Source: Pseudomonas peli | GTDB lineage: Bacteria; Pseudomonadota; Gammaproteobacteria; Pseudomonadales; Pseudomonadaceae | Length of the DNA: 64,000 nt | Assembly: GCF_900099645.1 (NCBI RefSeq) | Contig: NZ_FMTL01000002.1 | Location: 250,334-314,333, forward strand | Reading direction: 5' to 3' | Part shown: positions 35,638-45,245 of the stretch, in pieces | How positions within the stretch are numbered: position 1 is the first letter of the stretch | Layout of the letters: each line of letters opens with the position of its first letter | Translations under genes and position numbers: made by a program | Notes under the pieces: generated by a model | Databases searched by the model: none | What the model was told of the DNA's origin: nothing | What the model saw: only the letters and a program-made list of their open reading frames with translations

Positions 35638-37425
35638 ATGGCTGAAGCCGTCGCTGCAAACGTACCTGCCACCACCGGTGGTGATGAGCCGAAGAAACCG
35701 CTGTTCGGCCTGACTTTTCTGGAAAACCTCGCCGATATGTCGATGTTGCGCCAGATTGGTCTGTTGGTCGGTCTGGCTGCGAGTGTGGCCATCGGTTTTG
35801 CTGTGGTGCTGTGGTCGCAGCAGCCGGATTATCAGCCGCTCTATGGCAGCCTCGACGGCATGGACGCGTCCCAGGTCATGGAGACGTTGTCCGCGGCTGA
35901 TATCAAATACACCGTGGAACCCAATTCTGGCGCGCTGCTGGTCAAATCAGGCGACCTGGCGCGCGCCCGTATGCGCCTGGCTGCGGCTGGCGTTGCACCG
36001 AAAGACAATAGCGTCGGTTTTGAGATTCTCGACCAGGAGCAAGGCCTGGGCACCAGCCAGTTTATGGAAGCCACCCGCTATCGCCGCGGCTTGGAAGGTG
36101 AACTGGCGCGTACCGTTTCCAGCTTGAATAACGTTAAAGCGGCCCGTGTACACCTGGCCATCCCGAAGAGCTCGGTGTTTGTGCGTGATGAGCGCAAACC
36201 CAGCGCCTCGGTATTGGTTGAGTTGTATTCTGGGCGCGGCCTGGAGCCGAGTCAGGTCATGGCCATTGTCAATCTGGTCGCCAGCAGCGTGCCGGAAATG
36301 GACAAGGCCCAGGTCACCGTGGTCGACCAGAAGGGCAATCTGCTGTCGGATATTCAGGAAATGTCTGAGCTGACCATGGCCGGCAAGCAGTTCGATTACA
36401 GCCGCCGCATGGAAAGCCTGTTCACTCAGCGCGTGCACAACATCCTGCAACCGGTACTGGGCTCGGGTCGCTACAAGGCCGAAGTCTCGGCGGATGTGGA
36501 TTTCAGCGCGGTGGAATCCACCTCGGAAATGTTTAACCCGGATCAACCTGCGCTGCGCAGCGAGCAGTCGGTCAACGAACAACGTACCAGCAGCCTGCCG
36601 CCGCAAGGTGTCCCCGGCGCGCTGAGCAACCAGCCGCCTGCAGCCGGTGCCGCGCCGCAGCAAGCGGGTGCCGCGGCGCCAGCCGTGCCTGGGCCGATTG
36701 CTGCCGGGCAGCCGCTGCTGGATGCCAATGGCGCTCAGATTATCGATCCGGCCACCGGTCTGGCCATGTTGGCGCCGTACCCAGAGGACAAACGCGAGCA
36801 GTCCACACGCAACTTCGAGCTGGATCGTTCAATCAGCTACACCAAGCAGCAGCAGGGGCGCTTGCGCCGACTGTCGGTAGCGGTGGTAGTGGACGATCAG
36901 GTGAAAGTCGACGCAGCCACGGGCGAAACCACGCGCGTGCCGTGGAGCCGCGATGACCTGGCGCGGTTTACCCGCCTGGTACAGGACTCAGTAGGCTTTG
37001 ACGCCAGTCGGGGTGACAGCGTCAGCGTGATCAATACGCCGTTCTCCGCCGAACTGGGCGAAGAGATGATTGATATCCCGTTCTACACCCAGCCGTGGTT
37101 CTGGGATGTGGTCAAACAAGTCCTCGGCGTGCTGTTTATTCTCATCTTGGTATTTGGTGTGCTGCGCCCTGTCCTCAATAACATCACCAATGGCGGCAAA
37201 GGCCAAAGTGACGGCCGTGATGGCGATGTTGAGCTGGGTGAAATGGGCGCGCTGGGTGGTGATCTGGCTGAGGACCGTGTGAGCCTGGGCGGTCCGCAAA
37301 GCATCCTCCTGCCAAGCCCGAGTGAGGGGTATGATGCACAACTGAACGCCATCAAGAGCCTGGTCGCCGAAGACCCGGGCCGCGTAGCCCAGGTTGTGAA
37401 AGAGTGGATTAACGCCGATGAGTGA
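35638..37425 (+). CDS. fliF: Flagellar MS-ring protein FliF
   Basis: This 595-residue protein has a first membrane segment near residues 38-60 (LLVGLAASVAIGFAVVLW) and ring-building domains with GVAPKDNSVGFEILDQE and ARVHLAIPKSSVF. A proline/alanine-rich loop lies near 320-360. The second membrane segment is near 490-512 (VLGVLFILILVFGVLRPV), with a C-terminal FliG-binding tail. FliF forms the MS ring at the inner membrane. It overlaps fliG by 8 bp. Confidence 0.97.
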   Translation: MAEAVAANVPATTGGDEPKKPLFGLTFLENLADMSMLRQIGLLVGLAASVAIGFAVVLWSQQPDYQPLYGSLDGMDASQVMETLSAADIKYTVEPNSGALLVKSGDLARARMRLAAAGVAPKDNSVGFEILDQEQGLGTSQFMEATRYRRGLEGELARTVSSLNNVKAARVHLAIPKSSVFVRDERKPSASVLVELYSGRGLEPSQVMAIVNLVASSVPEMDKAQVTVVDQKGNLLSDIQEMSELTMAGKQFDYSRRMESLFTQRVHNILQPVLGSGRYKAEVSADVDFSAVESTSEMFNPDQPALRSEQSVNEQRTSSLPPQGVPGALSNQPPAAGAAPQQAGAAAPAVPGPIAAGQPLLDANGAQIIDPATGLAMLAPYPEDKREQSTRNFELDRSISYTKQQQGRLRRLSVAVVVDDQVKVDAATGETTRVPWSRDDLARFTRLVQDSVGFDASRGDSVSVINTPFSAELGEEMIDIPFYTQPWFWDVVKQVLGVLFILILVFGVLRPVLNNITNGGKGQSDGRDGDVELGEMGALGGDLAEDRVSLGGPQSILLPSPSEGYDAQLNAIKSLVAEDPGRVAQVVKEWINADE

Positions 37426-38434
37426 TAATCGAACCGCCACTAAATTGAGCAAAGTCGACAAGGCCGCGATTCTGCTGCTGTCGCTTGGTGAAACCGACGC
37501 CGCCCAGGTGCTGCGTCATCTGGGCCCGAAAGAAGTCCAGCGGGTCGGTGTGGCCATGGCCGGTATGCGCAATATCCAGCGCGAGCAGGTCGAACAGGTG
37601 ATGGGGGAGTTTGTCGACATCGTCGGTGATCAAACCAGCCTGGGCGTTGGTGCCGATGGTTATATTCGCAAGATGCTCACGCAGGCATTGGGCGAAGATA
37701 AAGCGGGCAGCCTGATTGACCGTATTTTGCTCGGCGGCAGCACCAGTGGTCTCGACAGCCTGAAGTGGATGGAGCCGCGCGCCGTGGCTGACGTGATTCG
37801 CTACGAACACCCGCAAATTCAGGCCATCGTCGTGGCTTACCTGGACCCCGATCAGGCCGGTGAAGTACTCGGGCATTTCGACCATAAGGTACGCCTGGAC
37901 ATCGTCCTGCGCGTGTCGTCACTGGAAACTGTGCAGCCGGCTGCGCTGAAAGAACTCAACGACATCCTTGAGCGGCAGTTTTCTGGCAGCGCCAATACGT
38001 CCCGTGCTGCATTGGGCGGGGTCAAACGTGCGGCGGATATCATGAACTTCCTCGACAGCTCGGTTGAGGGTCAGCTGATGGACTCAATCCGCGAAGTCGA
38101 CGAAGACCTTTCCAGCCAGATCGAAGACCTGATGTTTGTCTTCGACAACCTGGCCGATGTCGACGACCGGGGTATTCAAGCCCTCATGCGCGAAGTGTCG
38201 TCGGATGTGCTGGTGCTGGCGCTCAAAGGTGCTGACGAGGCGATCAAGGAAAAAGTCTTCAAGAACATGTCCAAGCGAGCCGCCGAATTGCTGCGCGACG
38301 ACTTGGAAGCCAAAGGCCCGGTACGCGTCAGCGACGTGGAAACTGCACAGAAGGAAATTCTCACCATCGCCAGACGCATGGCCGAAGCCGGGGAAATTGT
38401 CCTGGGCGGCAAGGGCGGCGAGGAAATGGTTTAA
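37418..38434 (+). CDS. fliG: Flagellar motor switch protein FliG
   Basis: This 338-residue protein has FliG N, middle (MEPRAVADVIRYEHPQIQAIV) and C-terminal domains. The C-terminal torque helix contains the charged segment DNLADVDDRGIQALMREV. FliG couples the stator to the rotor and binds FliF and FliM. It lies 25 bp before fliH. Confidence 0.97.
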   Translation: MSDNRTATKLSKVDKAAILLLSLGETDAAQVLRHLGPKEVQRVGVAMAGMRNIQREQVEQVMGEFVDIVGDQTSLGVGADGYIRKMLTQALGEDKAGSLIDRILLGGSTSGLDSLKWMEPRAVADVIRYEHPQIQAIVVAYLDPDQAGEVLGHFDHKVRLDIVLRVSSLETVQPAALKELNDILERQFSGSANTSRAALGGVKRAADIMNFLDSSVEGQLMDSIREVDEDLSSQIEDLMFVFDNLADVDDRGIQALMREVSSDVLVLALKGADEAIKEKVFKNMSKRAAELLRDDLEAKGPVRVSDVETAQKEILTIARRMAEAGEIVLGGKGGEEMV

Positions 38435-38459
38435 CACATGGCTCGCAATGGTTTGACGC

Positions 38460-39293
38460 ATGTCCAGTAAAGAGCCGCCCAGCGAGCTGATTCGCGCCAA
38501 GGATCTCAAAGGCGTTGATGTGTGGGCGTTGCCCAGCTTCGACCCGGAAGTGGAAACCCCAGAGCCTGGCGAAGAAGAGCAAGCGAATAACCCGACGGTT
38601 GAGGTGGACGATCAGGCGCCGGCTGAGAGTGAAGAGGTGGCCCTTGAAGATGTCAAGCCCTTGACGTTGGATGAGTTGGAGGCAATCCGTCAGGACGCCT
38701 ACAACGAAGGGTTTGCCACTGGTGAGAAGGATGGTTTCCATGCTGGCCAGCTGAAGGCCAAGCAGGAAGCCGACATTGCGTTGGCCGCCAAACTGGCCAG
38801 CATGGAGCAGCTGATGACGCAGCTGTTCGAGCCGATTAGCGCACAGGATCAGCAGCTTGAAGAAGCCATGGTCAGCCTGCTTGGGCAAATGGTGCGCCAG
38901 GTGATTCAACGTGAGCTGGTCAGTGATTCGAGTCAGATTCGCCAGGTGCTCAGCGAGGCGCTCAAGTTGCTGCCGATGGGCACCGGTAACATCCGTATTC
39001 ACGTCAACCCGCAAGACTTCGAAATCATCAAGGCCCTGCGCGAGCGCCACGAAGAAAGCTGGCGAATTCTCGAAGATGCCTCTTTGCTGCCCGGTGGGTG
39101 TCGTGTGGAAAGCGAACTCAGCCGTATTGATGCCACGGTGGAAACCCGCTTGAACCAAGCGATCAAACAGCTGTTCGAGCAGCAGCGTGAGCAGGCCGCG
39201 CACCCGCTGGAGGCTGACTTGCATACCGATTTGGATGCGCCAGCGGTGGAGGCTGCGCAGATACACAGCCAGGCGAGCCCGGATGCGCCTTGA
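38460..39293 (+). CDS. fliH: Flagellar export regulator FliH
   Basis: This 277-residue protein has a variable acidic N-terminus, a GxxxG-like/coiled-coil middle ([20 protein letters not shown]) and a C-terminal domain with the FliH/YscL signature ([18 protein letters not shown]). FliH forms a stator-like stalk on the FliI ATPase. It overlaps fliI by 11 bp. Length is typical of Pseudomonas FliH. Confidence 0.94.
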   Translation: MSSKEPPSELIRAKDLKGVDVWALPSFDPEVETPEPGEEEQANNPTVEVDDQAPAESEEVALEDVKPLTLDELEAIRQDAYNEGFATGEKDGFHAGQLKAKQEADIALAAKLASMEQLMTQLFEPISAQDQQLEEAMVSLLGQMVRQVIQRELVSDSSQIRQVLSEALKLLPMGTGNIRIHVNPQDFEIIKALRERHEESWRILEDASLLPGGCRVESELSRIDATVETRLNQAIKQLFEQQREQAAHPLEADLHTDLDAPAVEAAQIHSQASPDAP

Positions 39294-40644
39294 TCGGGTG
39301 AGTTTCGCCAAGCGCCTGGCGGGTTACAGCGAGGCCGTGACACTGCCGACTCAGCCGTTGGTCGAGGGTCGCCTGCTGCGTATGGTCGGTTTGACCCTGG
39401 AAGCCGAAGGCCTGCGTGCTGCCCTGGGCAGTCGCTGTCTGGTCATCAATGACGACAGCTATCACCCGGTGCAGGTTGAAGCTGAGGTCATGGGCTTTTC
39501 CAACGGCAAAATCTTTCTGATGCCGGTCGGCAGCCTGGCGGGCATCGCCCCAGGTGCTCGTGTAGTGCCGCTGCCTGACACCGGACGCTTGCCCATGGGC
39601 ATGTCGATGCTGGGCCGAGTGCTCGATGGCACGGGTCGCGCGCTTGACGGCAAGGGTGGCATGAAGGCGGAGGATTGGGTGCCGATGGACGGCCCGGCGA
39701 TCAACCCGCTCAACCGCCACCCGATCAGCGAACCGCTGGATGTCGGCATTCGCTCAATCAACGGCCTGCTGACGGTGGGGCGTGGACAGCGCCTGGGGTT
39801 GTTTGCCGGCACCGGTGTGGGTAAGTCGGTACTGCTTGGCATGATGACGCGCTTTACCGAGGCCGACATCATCGTGGTGGGGTTGATTGGTGAGCGGGGC
39901 CGTGAAGTAAAAGAATTCATCGACGAGATCCTTGGTCACGAGGGGCTTAAGCGTTCGGTTGTGGTCGCTTCACCGGCGGATGATGCCCCCCTCATGCGCC
40001 TGCGAGCGGCGATGTACTGCACGCGTATTGCTGAGTACTTTCGCGATAAAGGCAAAAATGTGCTGTTGCTGATGGACTCGCTGACCCGCTTTGCCCAGGC
40101 CCAGCGCGAGATCGCCCTGGCCATTGGTGAGCCGCCGGCAACCAAGGGTTATCCGCCCTCGGTATTTGCCCGCCTGCCCAAGTTGGTCGAACGGGCTGGT
40201 AATGCTGAGAAGGGCGGTGGGTCGATTACTGCGTTCTACACGGTGCTCAGTGAGGGCGACGACCAACAGGACCCGATTGCCGACGCCGCCCGTGGTGTGC
40301 TCGACGGCCATATCGTGCTGTCGCGCCGACTGGCCGAAGAAGGCCATTACCCGGCCATCGATATCGAAGCCTCGATCAGCCGGGTGATGCCGCAGGTGGT
40401 CAGCGCTGAGCACATGCGCCTGGCGCAGCGTTTCAAACAGCTGTGGTCGCGCTATCAGCAGAGCCGCGACCTGATCAGTGTGGGCGCTTATGTGCCGGGC
40501 GGTGATGCCGACACCGACCTGGCCATCGCCCGCCAGCCGGCCATGGTCAAATACCTGCGGCAGAACCTGCAGGACAACGAAAGCCTGGAAAGCAGCAGCG
40601 CACAGCTGGCTGCGACCTTCAATCCCGCTGCAGCGGGCGCATAA
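39283..40644 (+). CDS. fliI: Flagellum-specific export ATPase FliI
   Basis: The ATG at 39283 ([15 protein letters not shown]) gives 453 residues, related to F-type ATPase beta subunits. Walker A is [16 protein letters not shown] and Walker B is [13 protein letters not shown], with [18 protein letters not shown] further on. FliI energises and primes flagellar protein export. A longer frame upstream within fliH is not conserved. Confidence 0.96.
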   Translation: MRLDRVSFAKRLAGYSEAVTLPTQPLVEGRLLRMVGLTLEAEGLRAALGSRCLVINDDSYHPVQVEAEVMGFSNGKIFLMPVGSLAGIAPGARVVPLPDTGRLPMGMSMLGRVLDGTGRALDGKGGMKAEDWVPMDGPAINPLNRHPISEPLDVGIRSINGLLTVGRGQRLGLFAGTGVGKSVLLGMMTRFTEADIIVVGLIGERGREVKEFIDEILGHEGLKRSVVVASPADDAPLMRLRAAMYCTRIAEYFRDKGKNVLLLMDSLTRFAQAQREIALAIGEPPATKGYPPSVFARLPKLVERAGNAEKGGGSITAFYTVLSEGDDQQDPIADAARGVLDGHIVLSRRLAEEGHYPAIDIEASISRVMPQVVSAEHMRLAQRFKQLWSRYQQSRDLISVGAYVPGGDADTDLAIARQPAMVKYLRQNLQDNESLESSSAQLAATFNPAAAGA

Positions 40645-40647
40645 TCC

Positions 40648-41100
40648 ATGGCACAAAGCCGCGCCGCGCGACTGGCCCCGGTGGTCGATATGGCCGAGCG
40701 TGCCGAGCGCGAGGCTGCTCTGCAATTAGGTCGTTGCCAGGGCCTGCTGCGCCAGGCTGAAGTGCAGTTGGGCGATCTGGAGCGCTACCGCGGAGACTAC
40801 CAGCAGCAATGGATCAGCGAGGGCCAGCGGGGAGTGTCCGGGCAGTGGCTGATGAACTATCAGCGCTTTCTTACCCAGCTGGAAACCGCCATCGGCCAGC
40901 AGCGCACCAGCGTTGACTGGCACCGCAGCAATATGGAAAAGGTGCGAGAGGCCTGGCAGCAGCGCTATGCGCGGTTGGAAGGTTTGCGCAAATTGGTCAA
41001 GCGTTATCAGGATGAAGCACGCCTGGCTGAGGACAAGCGTGAGCAGAAACTGCTTGATGAGTTGTCCCAGCGCATATCCGCCCGCGATTCGCAGTCTTAA
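40648..41100 (+). CDS. fliJ: Flagellar export chaperone FliJ
   Basis: This 150-residue, almost entirely helical and charged protein (MAQSRAARLAPVVDMAERAE...) contains coiled-coil segments. This fits FliJ, the gamma-like stalk of the FliI ring that also escorts chaperones. It lies 3 bp after fliI and ends the fliEFGHIJ transcription unit. Confidence 0.92.
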   Translation: MAQSRAARLAPVVDMAERAEREAALQLGRCQGLLRQAEVQLGDLERYRGDYQQQWISEGQRGVSGQWLMNYQRFLTQLETAIGQQRTSVDWHRSNMEKVREAWQQRYARLEGLRKLVKRYQDEARLAEDKREQKLLDELSQRISARDSQS

Positions 41101-41244
41101 GCGCGAATTACCCACCTGCAATACATCGACACAGCCTAAACAGTTGCTGCCAGCGCATTGCAATGCTACATCTTGATCATGCATAACCTGCTGCCTGGCC
41201 CACTGGTATGTGCGGCCTCGTCTTTTCGCTTATAGGAGTAATTC

Positions 41245-41550
41245 ATGGCCATCACCTCGCTGCCCTCATCCGATGGGCAAGAGCTGACCATTTTGATTCA
41301 GGGACGCTTCGATTTCGGTGCGCATCAGGAATTTCGCAATGCCTACGAGCGCGTCAACAGCACCCCGCAACGCTACGTTGTAGACCTTAAAGACACCACT
41401 TACCTGGACAGCTCCGCGCTCGGCATGCTGTTGCTGTTGCGTGACCATGCCGGCGGTGACAGTGCGCAAATCCGCCTGCTCAACTGCAACCCGGATGTGC
41501 GCAAGATTCTCGCAATCTCGAATTTCGAGCAGCTGTTTAAAATCGCCTGA
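41245..41550 (+). CDS. STAS-domain anti-sigma-factor-antagonist-like protein
   Basis: This 101-residue single STAS domain has the phospho-site segment VVDLKDTTYLDSSALGMLLL, with Ser56/Ser57 as candidate phosphorylated residues. An AGGAG ribosome-binding site precedes it. STAS proteins switch partners according to phosphorylation by a HATPase kinase and dephosphorylation by a PP2C phosphatase; both activities are encoded in the next gene. HsbA of P. aeruginosa is a functional parallel. It lies between fliJ and fliK. Confidence 0.9.
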   Translation: MAITSLPSSDGQELTILIQGRFDFGAHQEFRNAYERVNSTPQRYVVDLKDTTYLDSSALGMLLLLRDHAGGDSAQIRLLNCNPDVRKILAISNFEQLFKIA

Positions 41551-41564
41551 TCGAGGCGCGTGTC

Positions 41565-43259
41565 ATGGCTGAGCGTCTGTCCATCCTGATTGCCGAGGAC
41601 AACGCGGCTGATCGCATGCTGCTGTCGACCATCGTCAGTCGCCAAGGGCACCGGGTACTGACCGCCAGTAATGGTTTGGAGGCGGTGGCCCTGTTCGAGC
41701 AAGAGCGGCCGCAGTTGGTCCTGATGGATGCCTTGATGCCCATCATGGACGGCTTTGAAGCTGCCCGACGGATCAAACAGGTGGCCGGCGAAGAGCTGGT
41801 GCCGATCATTTTTCTGACCTCACTGACCGAAGGCGAAGCCCTGGTGCGCTGCCTGGAGGCCGGCGGTGATGACTTTCTTGCTAAACCCTACAACCGGGTC
41901 ATTCTCGAAGCGAAAATCAAGGCCATGGATCGCTTGCGCCGCCTGCAGGATACGGTGCTGCAGCAGCGTGATCTGATTGCCATGCACAATGAACACCTGC
42001 TCACTGAGCAGCGCGTGGCCAAGGCCGTGTTTGACAAGGTGACGCACTCCGGTTGCCTGGATGCACCGAATATCCGCTACCTGCAATCACCTTATGCAGT
42101 GTTCAACGGCGATTTGCTGTTGGCTGCGTTCAAACCGTCGGGTGGCATGCATGTGTTGCTGGGGGATTTCACCGGCCACGGTTTGCCCGCAGCAATTGGG
42201 GCGATGCCGCTGGCTGAGGTGTTCTATGGCATGACGGCCAAGGGCTATTCCCTCGCTGAAGTGCTACGCGAGATCAATGCCAAGCTCAAACGTATTCTCC
42301 CCGTCGGGGTGTTTTGCTGTGCGACGGTGTTGAATATCAGTTTCCAGCGGCAGGTGGTCGAGGTATGGAATGGCGGCCTGCCTGATGGCTATCTGCTGCG
42401 TGGCAGTGGCGAGCGTTTGCCGCTGGTGTCGCGGCACTTGCCGTTGGGTGTGCTGGAACCGGCCGCATTCAACGACAAGTATGAGGTCTACCCGCTGGCG
42501 CTGGGTGATCGGGTTTTTCTGCTCTCCGATGGTGTGCTGGAGACCTGTAACAAGCTCGGTGAGTTGTTTGGTGAAGAGCGCTTGCTGGAGGTGATCGCCG
42601 CTAACCGGCATCTGCCGGCGTTGTTCACTGAAATTCAGCAGGCGCTGACCCATTTCAGTGGTGAGCAGCAGGACGATGTCAGCTTGCTTGAGGTCAGCCT
42701 GGTTGATGATGCGGAGTTGAGCCGTCCGCCACTGGCCTTTGCCGATAATGGCCAGAGTCATTCCCTTGATTGGTCGGCCAGCTTCGAGTTTCGCGGTGAA
42801 ACCCTGCGTCACTTCAACCCGCTGCCGTTCCTCCTGCAATTATTGCTTGAGGTGCAGGGGCTAAGGCCTCAAGGCGGAGCCTTGTTCAGTGTGTTGGCCG
42901 AGTTGTATTCCAATGCGCTTGAGCATGGCGTGTTGGGGTTGGACTCAGCACTCAAGGCAAATGCCGAGGGGTTTGCTGAGTACTACCGTCAGCGCAGTGT
43001 GCGCCTGGCTGCGCTGACCGACGGATTTGTGCGCTTTCACCTGCAGTTGTTACCTGAAGGCGCAGGAGGGCGCTTGATCGTCCGTGTTGAAGACAGTGGC
43101 TCGGGGTTCGATCCTCAACAAGTGCCCGTTGAACCGCGTGACGCACATAGTTTGAGTGGCCGCGGACTGGCCTTGGTCAGGCAACTGAGTGAACGTTGCA
43201 GTTGGGGCGACGGCGAACCGGGGGTGCGCGTGGAGTTTTCCTGGTTGCCTGGGGCATAA
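41565..43259 (+). CDS. Response regulator fused to PP2C (SpoIIE-type) phosphatase and HATPase kinase domain
   Basis: This 564-residue protein has a receiver domain (1-125) with the phospho-acceptor Asp in LVLMDALMPIMDG and Lys in FLAKPY, then a short helical linker. A SpoIIE/PP2C domain (about 165-385) follows, with LLGDFTGHGLPAAIGAMPL and VFLLSDGVLE. A C-terminal HATPase_c domain (about 430-562) has an N-box LAELYSNALEHG and the segments VEDSGSGF and SGRGLALV. It probably both phosphorylates and dephosphorylates the STAS protein, controlled by its receiver. HsbR of P. aeruginosa is comparable. It lies 14 bp after the STAS gene. Confidence 0.93.
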   Translation: MAERLSILIAEDNAADRMLLSTIVSRQGHRVLTASNGLEAVALFEQERPQLVLMDALMPIMDGFEAARRIKQVAGEELVPIIFLTSLTEGEALVRCLEAGGDDFLAKPYNRVILEAKIKAMDRLRRLQDTVLQQRDLIAMHNEHLLTEQRVAKAVFDKVTHSGCLDAPNIRYLQSPYAVFNGDLLLAAFKPSGGMHVLLGDFTGHGLPAAIGAMPLAEVFYGMTAKGYSLAEVLREINAKLKRILPVGVFCCATVLNISFQRQVVEVWNGGLPDGYLLRGSGERLPLVSRHLPLGVLEPAAFNDKYEVYPLALGDRVFLLSDGVLETCNKLGELFGEERLLEVIAANRHLPALFTEIQQALTHFSGEQQDDVSLLEVSLVDDAELSRPPLAFADNGQSHSLDWSASFEFRGETLRHFNPLPFLLQLLLEVQGLRPQGGALFSVLAELYSNALEHGVLGLDSALKANAEGFAEYYRQRSVRLAALTDGFVRFHLQLLPEGAGGRLIVRVEDSGSGFDPQQVPVEPRDAHSLSGRGLALVRQLSERCSWGDGEPGVRVEFSWLPGA

Positions 43260-43289
43260 TCCGAGGCACCACGCGAGGGGAGCGAGCCG

Positions 43290-43643
43290 TTGTCCGATAT
43301 TCACCTTGATAGCGCAGTATTAGCGGCCTTGCAGGATGTCATGGAAGATGAATATCCGGTGCTGCTGGACACCTTTCTGATTGATTCTGAAGAGCGCCTG
43401 CTCGTACTGCGCCAAGCCGAACAGGCGGCCGATGCGCAGAGCTTGCGGTTGGCGGCTCACAGTTTTAAGGGCAGTTGCAGCAACATGGGGGCGCCGATGC
43501 TGGCGGGCCTGTGTAAACAGCTGGAAGAGGCTGGGCGTCGCGAACAGTTGGAGCAGGCTCCTGAGCTGGTCGAACAAATTGAGCGTGAGTTTGCCATTGT
43601 GCGCATCCTGCTCAAGTCCGAGCGTCAGCGTTATCGGCATTAA
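43290..43643 (+). CDS. HPt-domain phosphotransfer protein
   Basis: This 117-residue protein starts with TTG after a strong GGGGAG ribosome-binding site. It is a single HPt domain with the phosphorylatable His in LAAHSFKGSCSNMGAPML. HPt proteins pass phosphoryl groups between hybrid kinases and response regulators. Here the obvious acceptor is the receiver of the preceding gene. The donor kinase is not in the window. Confidence 0.9.
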   Translation: MSDIHLDSAVLAALQDVMEDEYPVLLDTFLIDSEERLLVLRQAEQAADAQSLRLAAHSFKGSCSNMGAPMLAGLCKQLEEAGRREQLEQAPELVEQIEREFAIVRILLKSERQRYRH

Positions 43644-43706
43644 CTTTGCTGCGCCTGTCTGCTGGCGTTGCTGCAGCTCACCTCGCCCCGTCTGCCAATA
43701 AACAAG

Positions 43707-43723
43707 TTGGCCCGCCCCTTGCA
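43707..43723 (+). promoter_or_regulatory. Sigma-54 promoter of fliK
   Basis: TTGGCCCGCCCCTTGCA has GG at 43709-43710 and GC at 43721-43722 with exactly 10 nt between. It lies about 40 bp upstream of the fliK ATG. The downstream TTGCAAAACCCT string is shared with the flhA promoter. Confidence 0.85.
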
Positions 43724-43761
43724 AAACCCTTCGCACGACCAATCCCGAGCGGAGAGTATCC

Positions 43762-45012
43762 ATGTCCGTTGCCCCCGATCTGCTGCTCAAGTCAGCACCT
43801 GAAGTAAAGCCCAGAGCTGCTGCATCAAAACCGCCGGAAAAACCCGCGCAGCCCAATAAGAATGAGGCTTCCAGCTTCTCTCAGGTGTATGCCAAAGAGC
43901 GGCAGGCTAAAGCGGCTGAACGTAACGACGGGCCTGCAAAGCCGGCACGTGAAAGCAATGTTGATAAAGACGAACCGCAGGATGCACAGGCGCAGGCTGC
44001 CGTTGGGCAGGCCGAGGTTGCCGATAGCGGCAAGCCCTTGCCGACTGATCCGGCAAGCGATGGCGCCGTTCTGGATCCGCTTCTGTTGCTTGGTATCACC
44101 GGTGAGATGCCCGTAGCCGAGACGGATGACGTGGCGCTTGAAGCCGAACCTGTGCCGCTGATGGTCACCACGGGTAACTTGACCAGCTCCGGCCCGGCGA
44201 GCATGACCGAGGCCAGCTTTGATGCTGAGCTGGATGCGCTCAATCAGCTGCCGGCAGTGCGCATGGCCCTGGAAATGGGGGCGAAGGAGAAGCTGCAGGC
44301 CGATCAGGCTGGAGCGCCCTCGGTTCAGGCGCAAAACGTCAGTCAAAGCTTGTTGGCCAGTCAGGTGGTACAGGATGAAACCCCGGTCGAGGGGGATAGC
44401 CTGGAACTGCCAGAGTTACAGCTTGAAGCCCTCACCGGTAAAAGCCTGGAGGCGTTGAAGGAAGGCACGGCCAATAACGCCCCGGAGAACTTTGTCAGTA
44501 AGCTCAATGCCCTGACTCAGGCGATGAACCAACAAGCGACCCAGGCGCGCGCGCCCTTATTGGCTGGCCAACCGGTGGCCATGCAGCAGGGTGGCTGGAG
44601 TGAAGCCGTGGTGGATCGGGTGATGGTGATGTCCAGCCAGAACCTCAAGTCGGCTGAGATTCAGCTGGATCCTGCAGAGCTCGGCCGTCTGGAGGTGCGT
44701 ATCAGCGTCAACCAGGACCAAAGTCAGGTGACGTTCGCCAGTCCACATGCCGGTGTGCGTGAAGCGCTGGATTCGCAGATGCACCGTTTGCGCGAACTGT
44801 TTGCCCAGCAGGGTATGAATCAGCCGGACGTGAATGTTTCTGATCAGTCGCTGAACCGCGGTTGGCAAGGGCAGGGGGGCGATGGTGGCAATAGTCGCGG
44901 AGGGTCCTCCAGTGAACTGCTGGGCGGGGATGAGGAGCTCCATTCGAGTACGGTCGAGTCGGCTCGCACGTCATCTGTAAGTGCCCGTGGCTTGGTTGAT
45001 TACTACGCATAG
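43762..45012 (+). CDS. fliK: Flagellar hook-length control protein FliK
   Basis: This 416-residue protein has a long low-complexity, Ala/Glu/Pro-rich N-terminus. The conserved C-terminal Flg_hook domain (about 285-375) contains LKSAEIQLDPAELGRLEVRI and VREALDSQMHRLRELFAQQG. FliK measures hook length and triggers FlhB to switch export specificity. It is transcribed from its own sigma-54 promoter and ends before a terminator. Confidence 0.94.
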   Translation: MSVAPDLLLKSAPEVKPRAAASKPPEKPAQPNKNEASSFSQVYAKERQAKAAERNDGPAKPARESNVDKDEPQDAQAQAAVGQAEVADSGKPLPTDPASDGAVLDPLLLLGITGEMPVAETDDVALEAEPVPLMVTTGNLTSSGPASMTEASFDAELDALNQLPAVRMALEMGAKEKLQADQAGAPSVQAQNVSQSLLASQVVQDETPVEGDSLELPELQLEALTGKSLEALKEGTANNAPENFVSKLNALTQAMNQQATQARAPLLAGQPVAMQQGGWSEAVVDRVMVMSSQNLKSAEIQLDPAELGRLEVRISVNQDQSQVTFASPHAGVREALDSQMHRLRELFAQQGMNQPDVNVSDQSLNRGWQGQGGDGGNSRGGSSSELLGGDEELHSSTVESARTSSVSARGLVDYYA

Positions 45013-45059
45013 AGCGCTTGCTGCTGTAGTTGCATGGCCCACTGATCTAAACTGCATTT

Positions 45060-45099
45060 CGCCCGACTCCCCGTGTGTGGGAGTCGGGCGATTTTGTTT
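45060..45099 (+). terminator. Rho-independent terminator after fliK
   Basis: CGCCCGACTCCC (45060-45071), a 7-nt loop and GGGAGTCGGGCG (45079-45090) form a perfect 12-bp stem, followed by ATTTTGTTT. It separates fliK from the fliL operon. Confidence 0.9.
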
Positions 45100-45179
45100 G
45101 GGCGTACGTTGATCGAATGCCTTGGTCGCATCACCTTTCGGTGCTGCGCCACTCGTACTGAGCAGGTTTGTTGACAGAC

Positions 45180-45195
45180 TGGCATAACACTTGCT
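45180..45195 (+). promoter_or_regulatory. Sigma-54 promoter of the fliL operon
   Basis: TGGCATAACACTTGCT has GG at 45181-45182 and GC at 45193-45194, 10 nt apart. It lies 50 bp upstream of fliL and downstream of the fliK terminator, the expected place for the promoter of fliLMNOPQR-flhB. Confidence 0.85.
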
Positions 45196-45245
45196 CTTAA
45201 CCCTTTGAAAACGGATAGAACTCCGAATAACGACGGATTATTGGC

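Noticed and set aside
41137..41163. Possible sigma-28 (FliA) promoter before the STAS gene
   Set aside because: TAAA is followed at the right distance by CATTGCAA, which matches the GCCGATAA box poorly.
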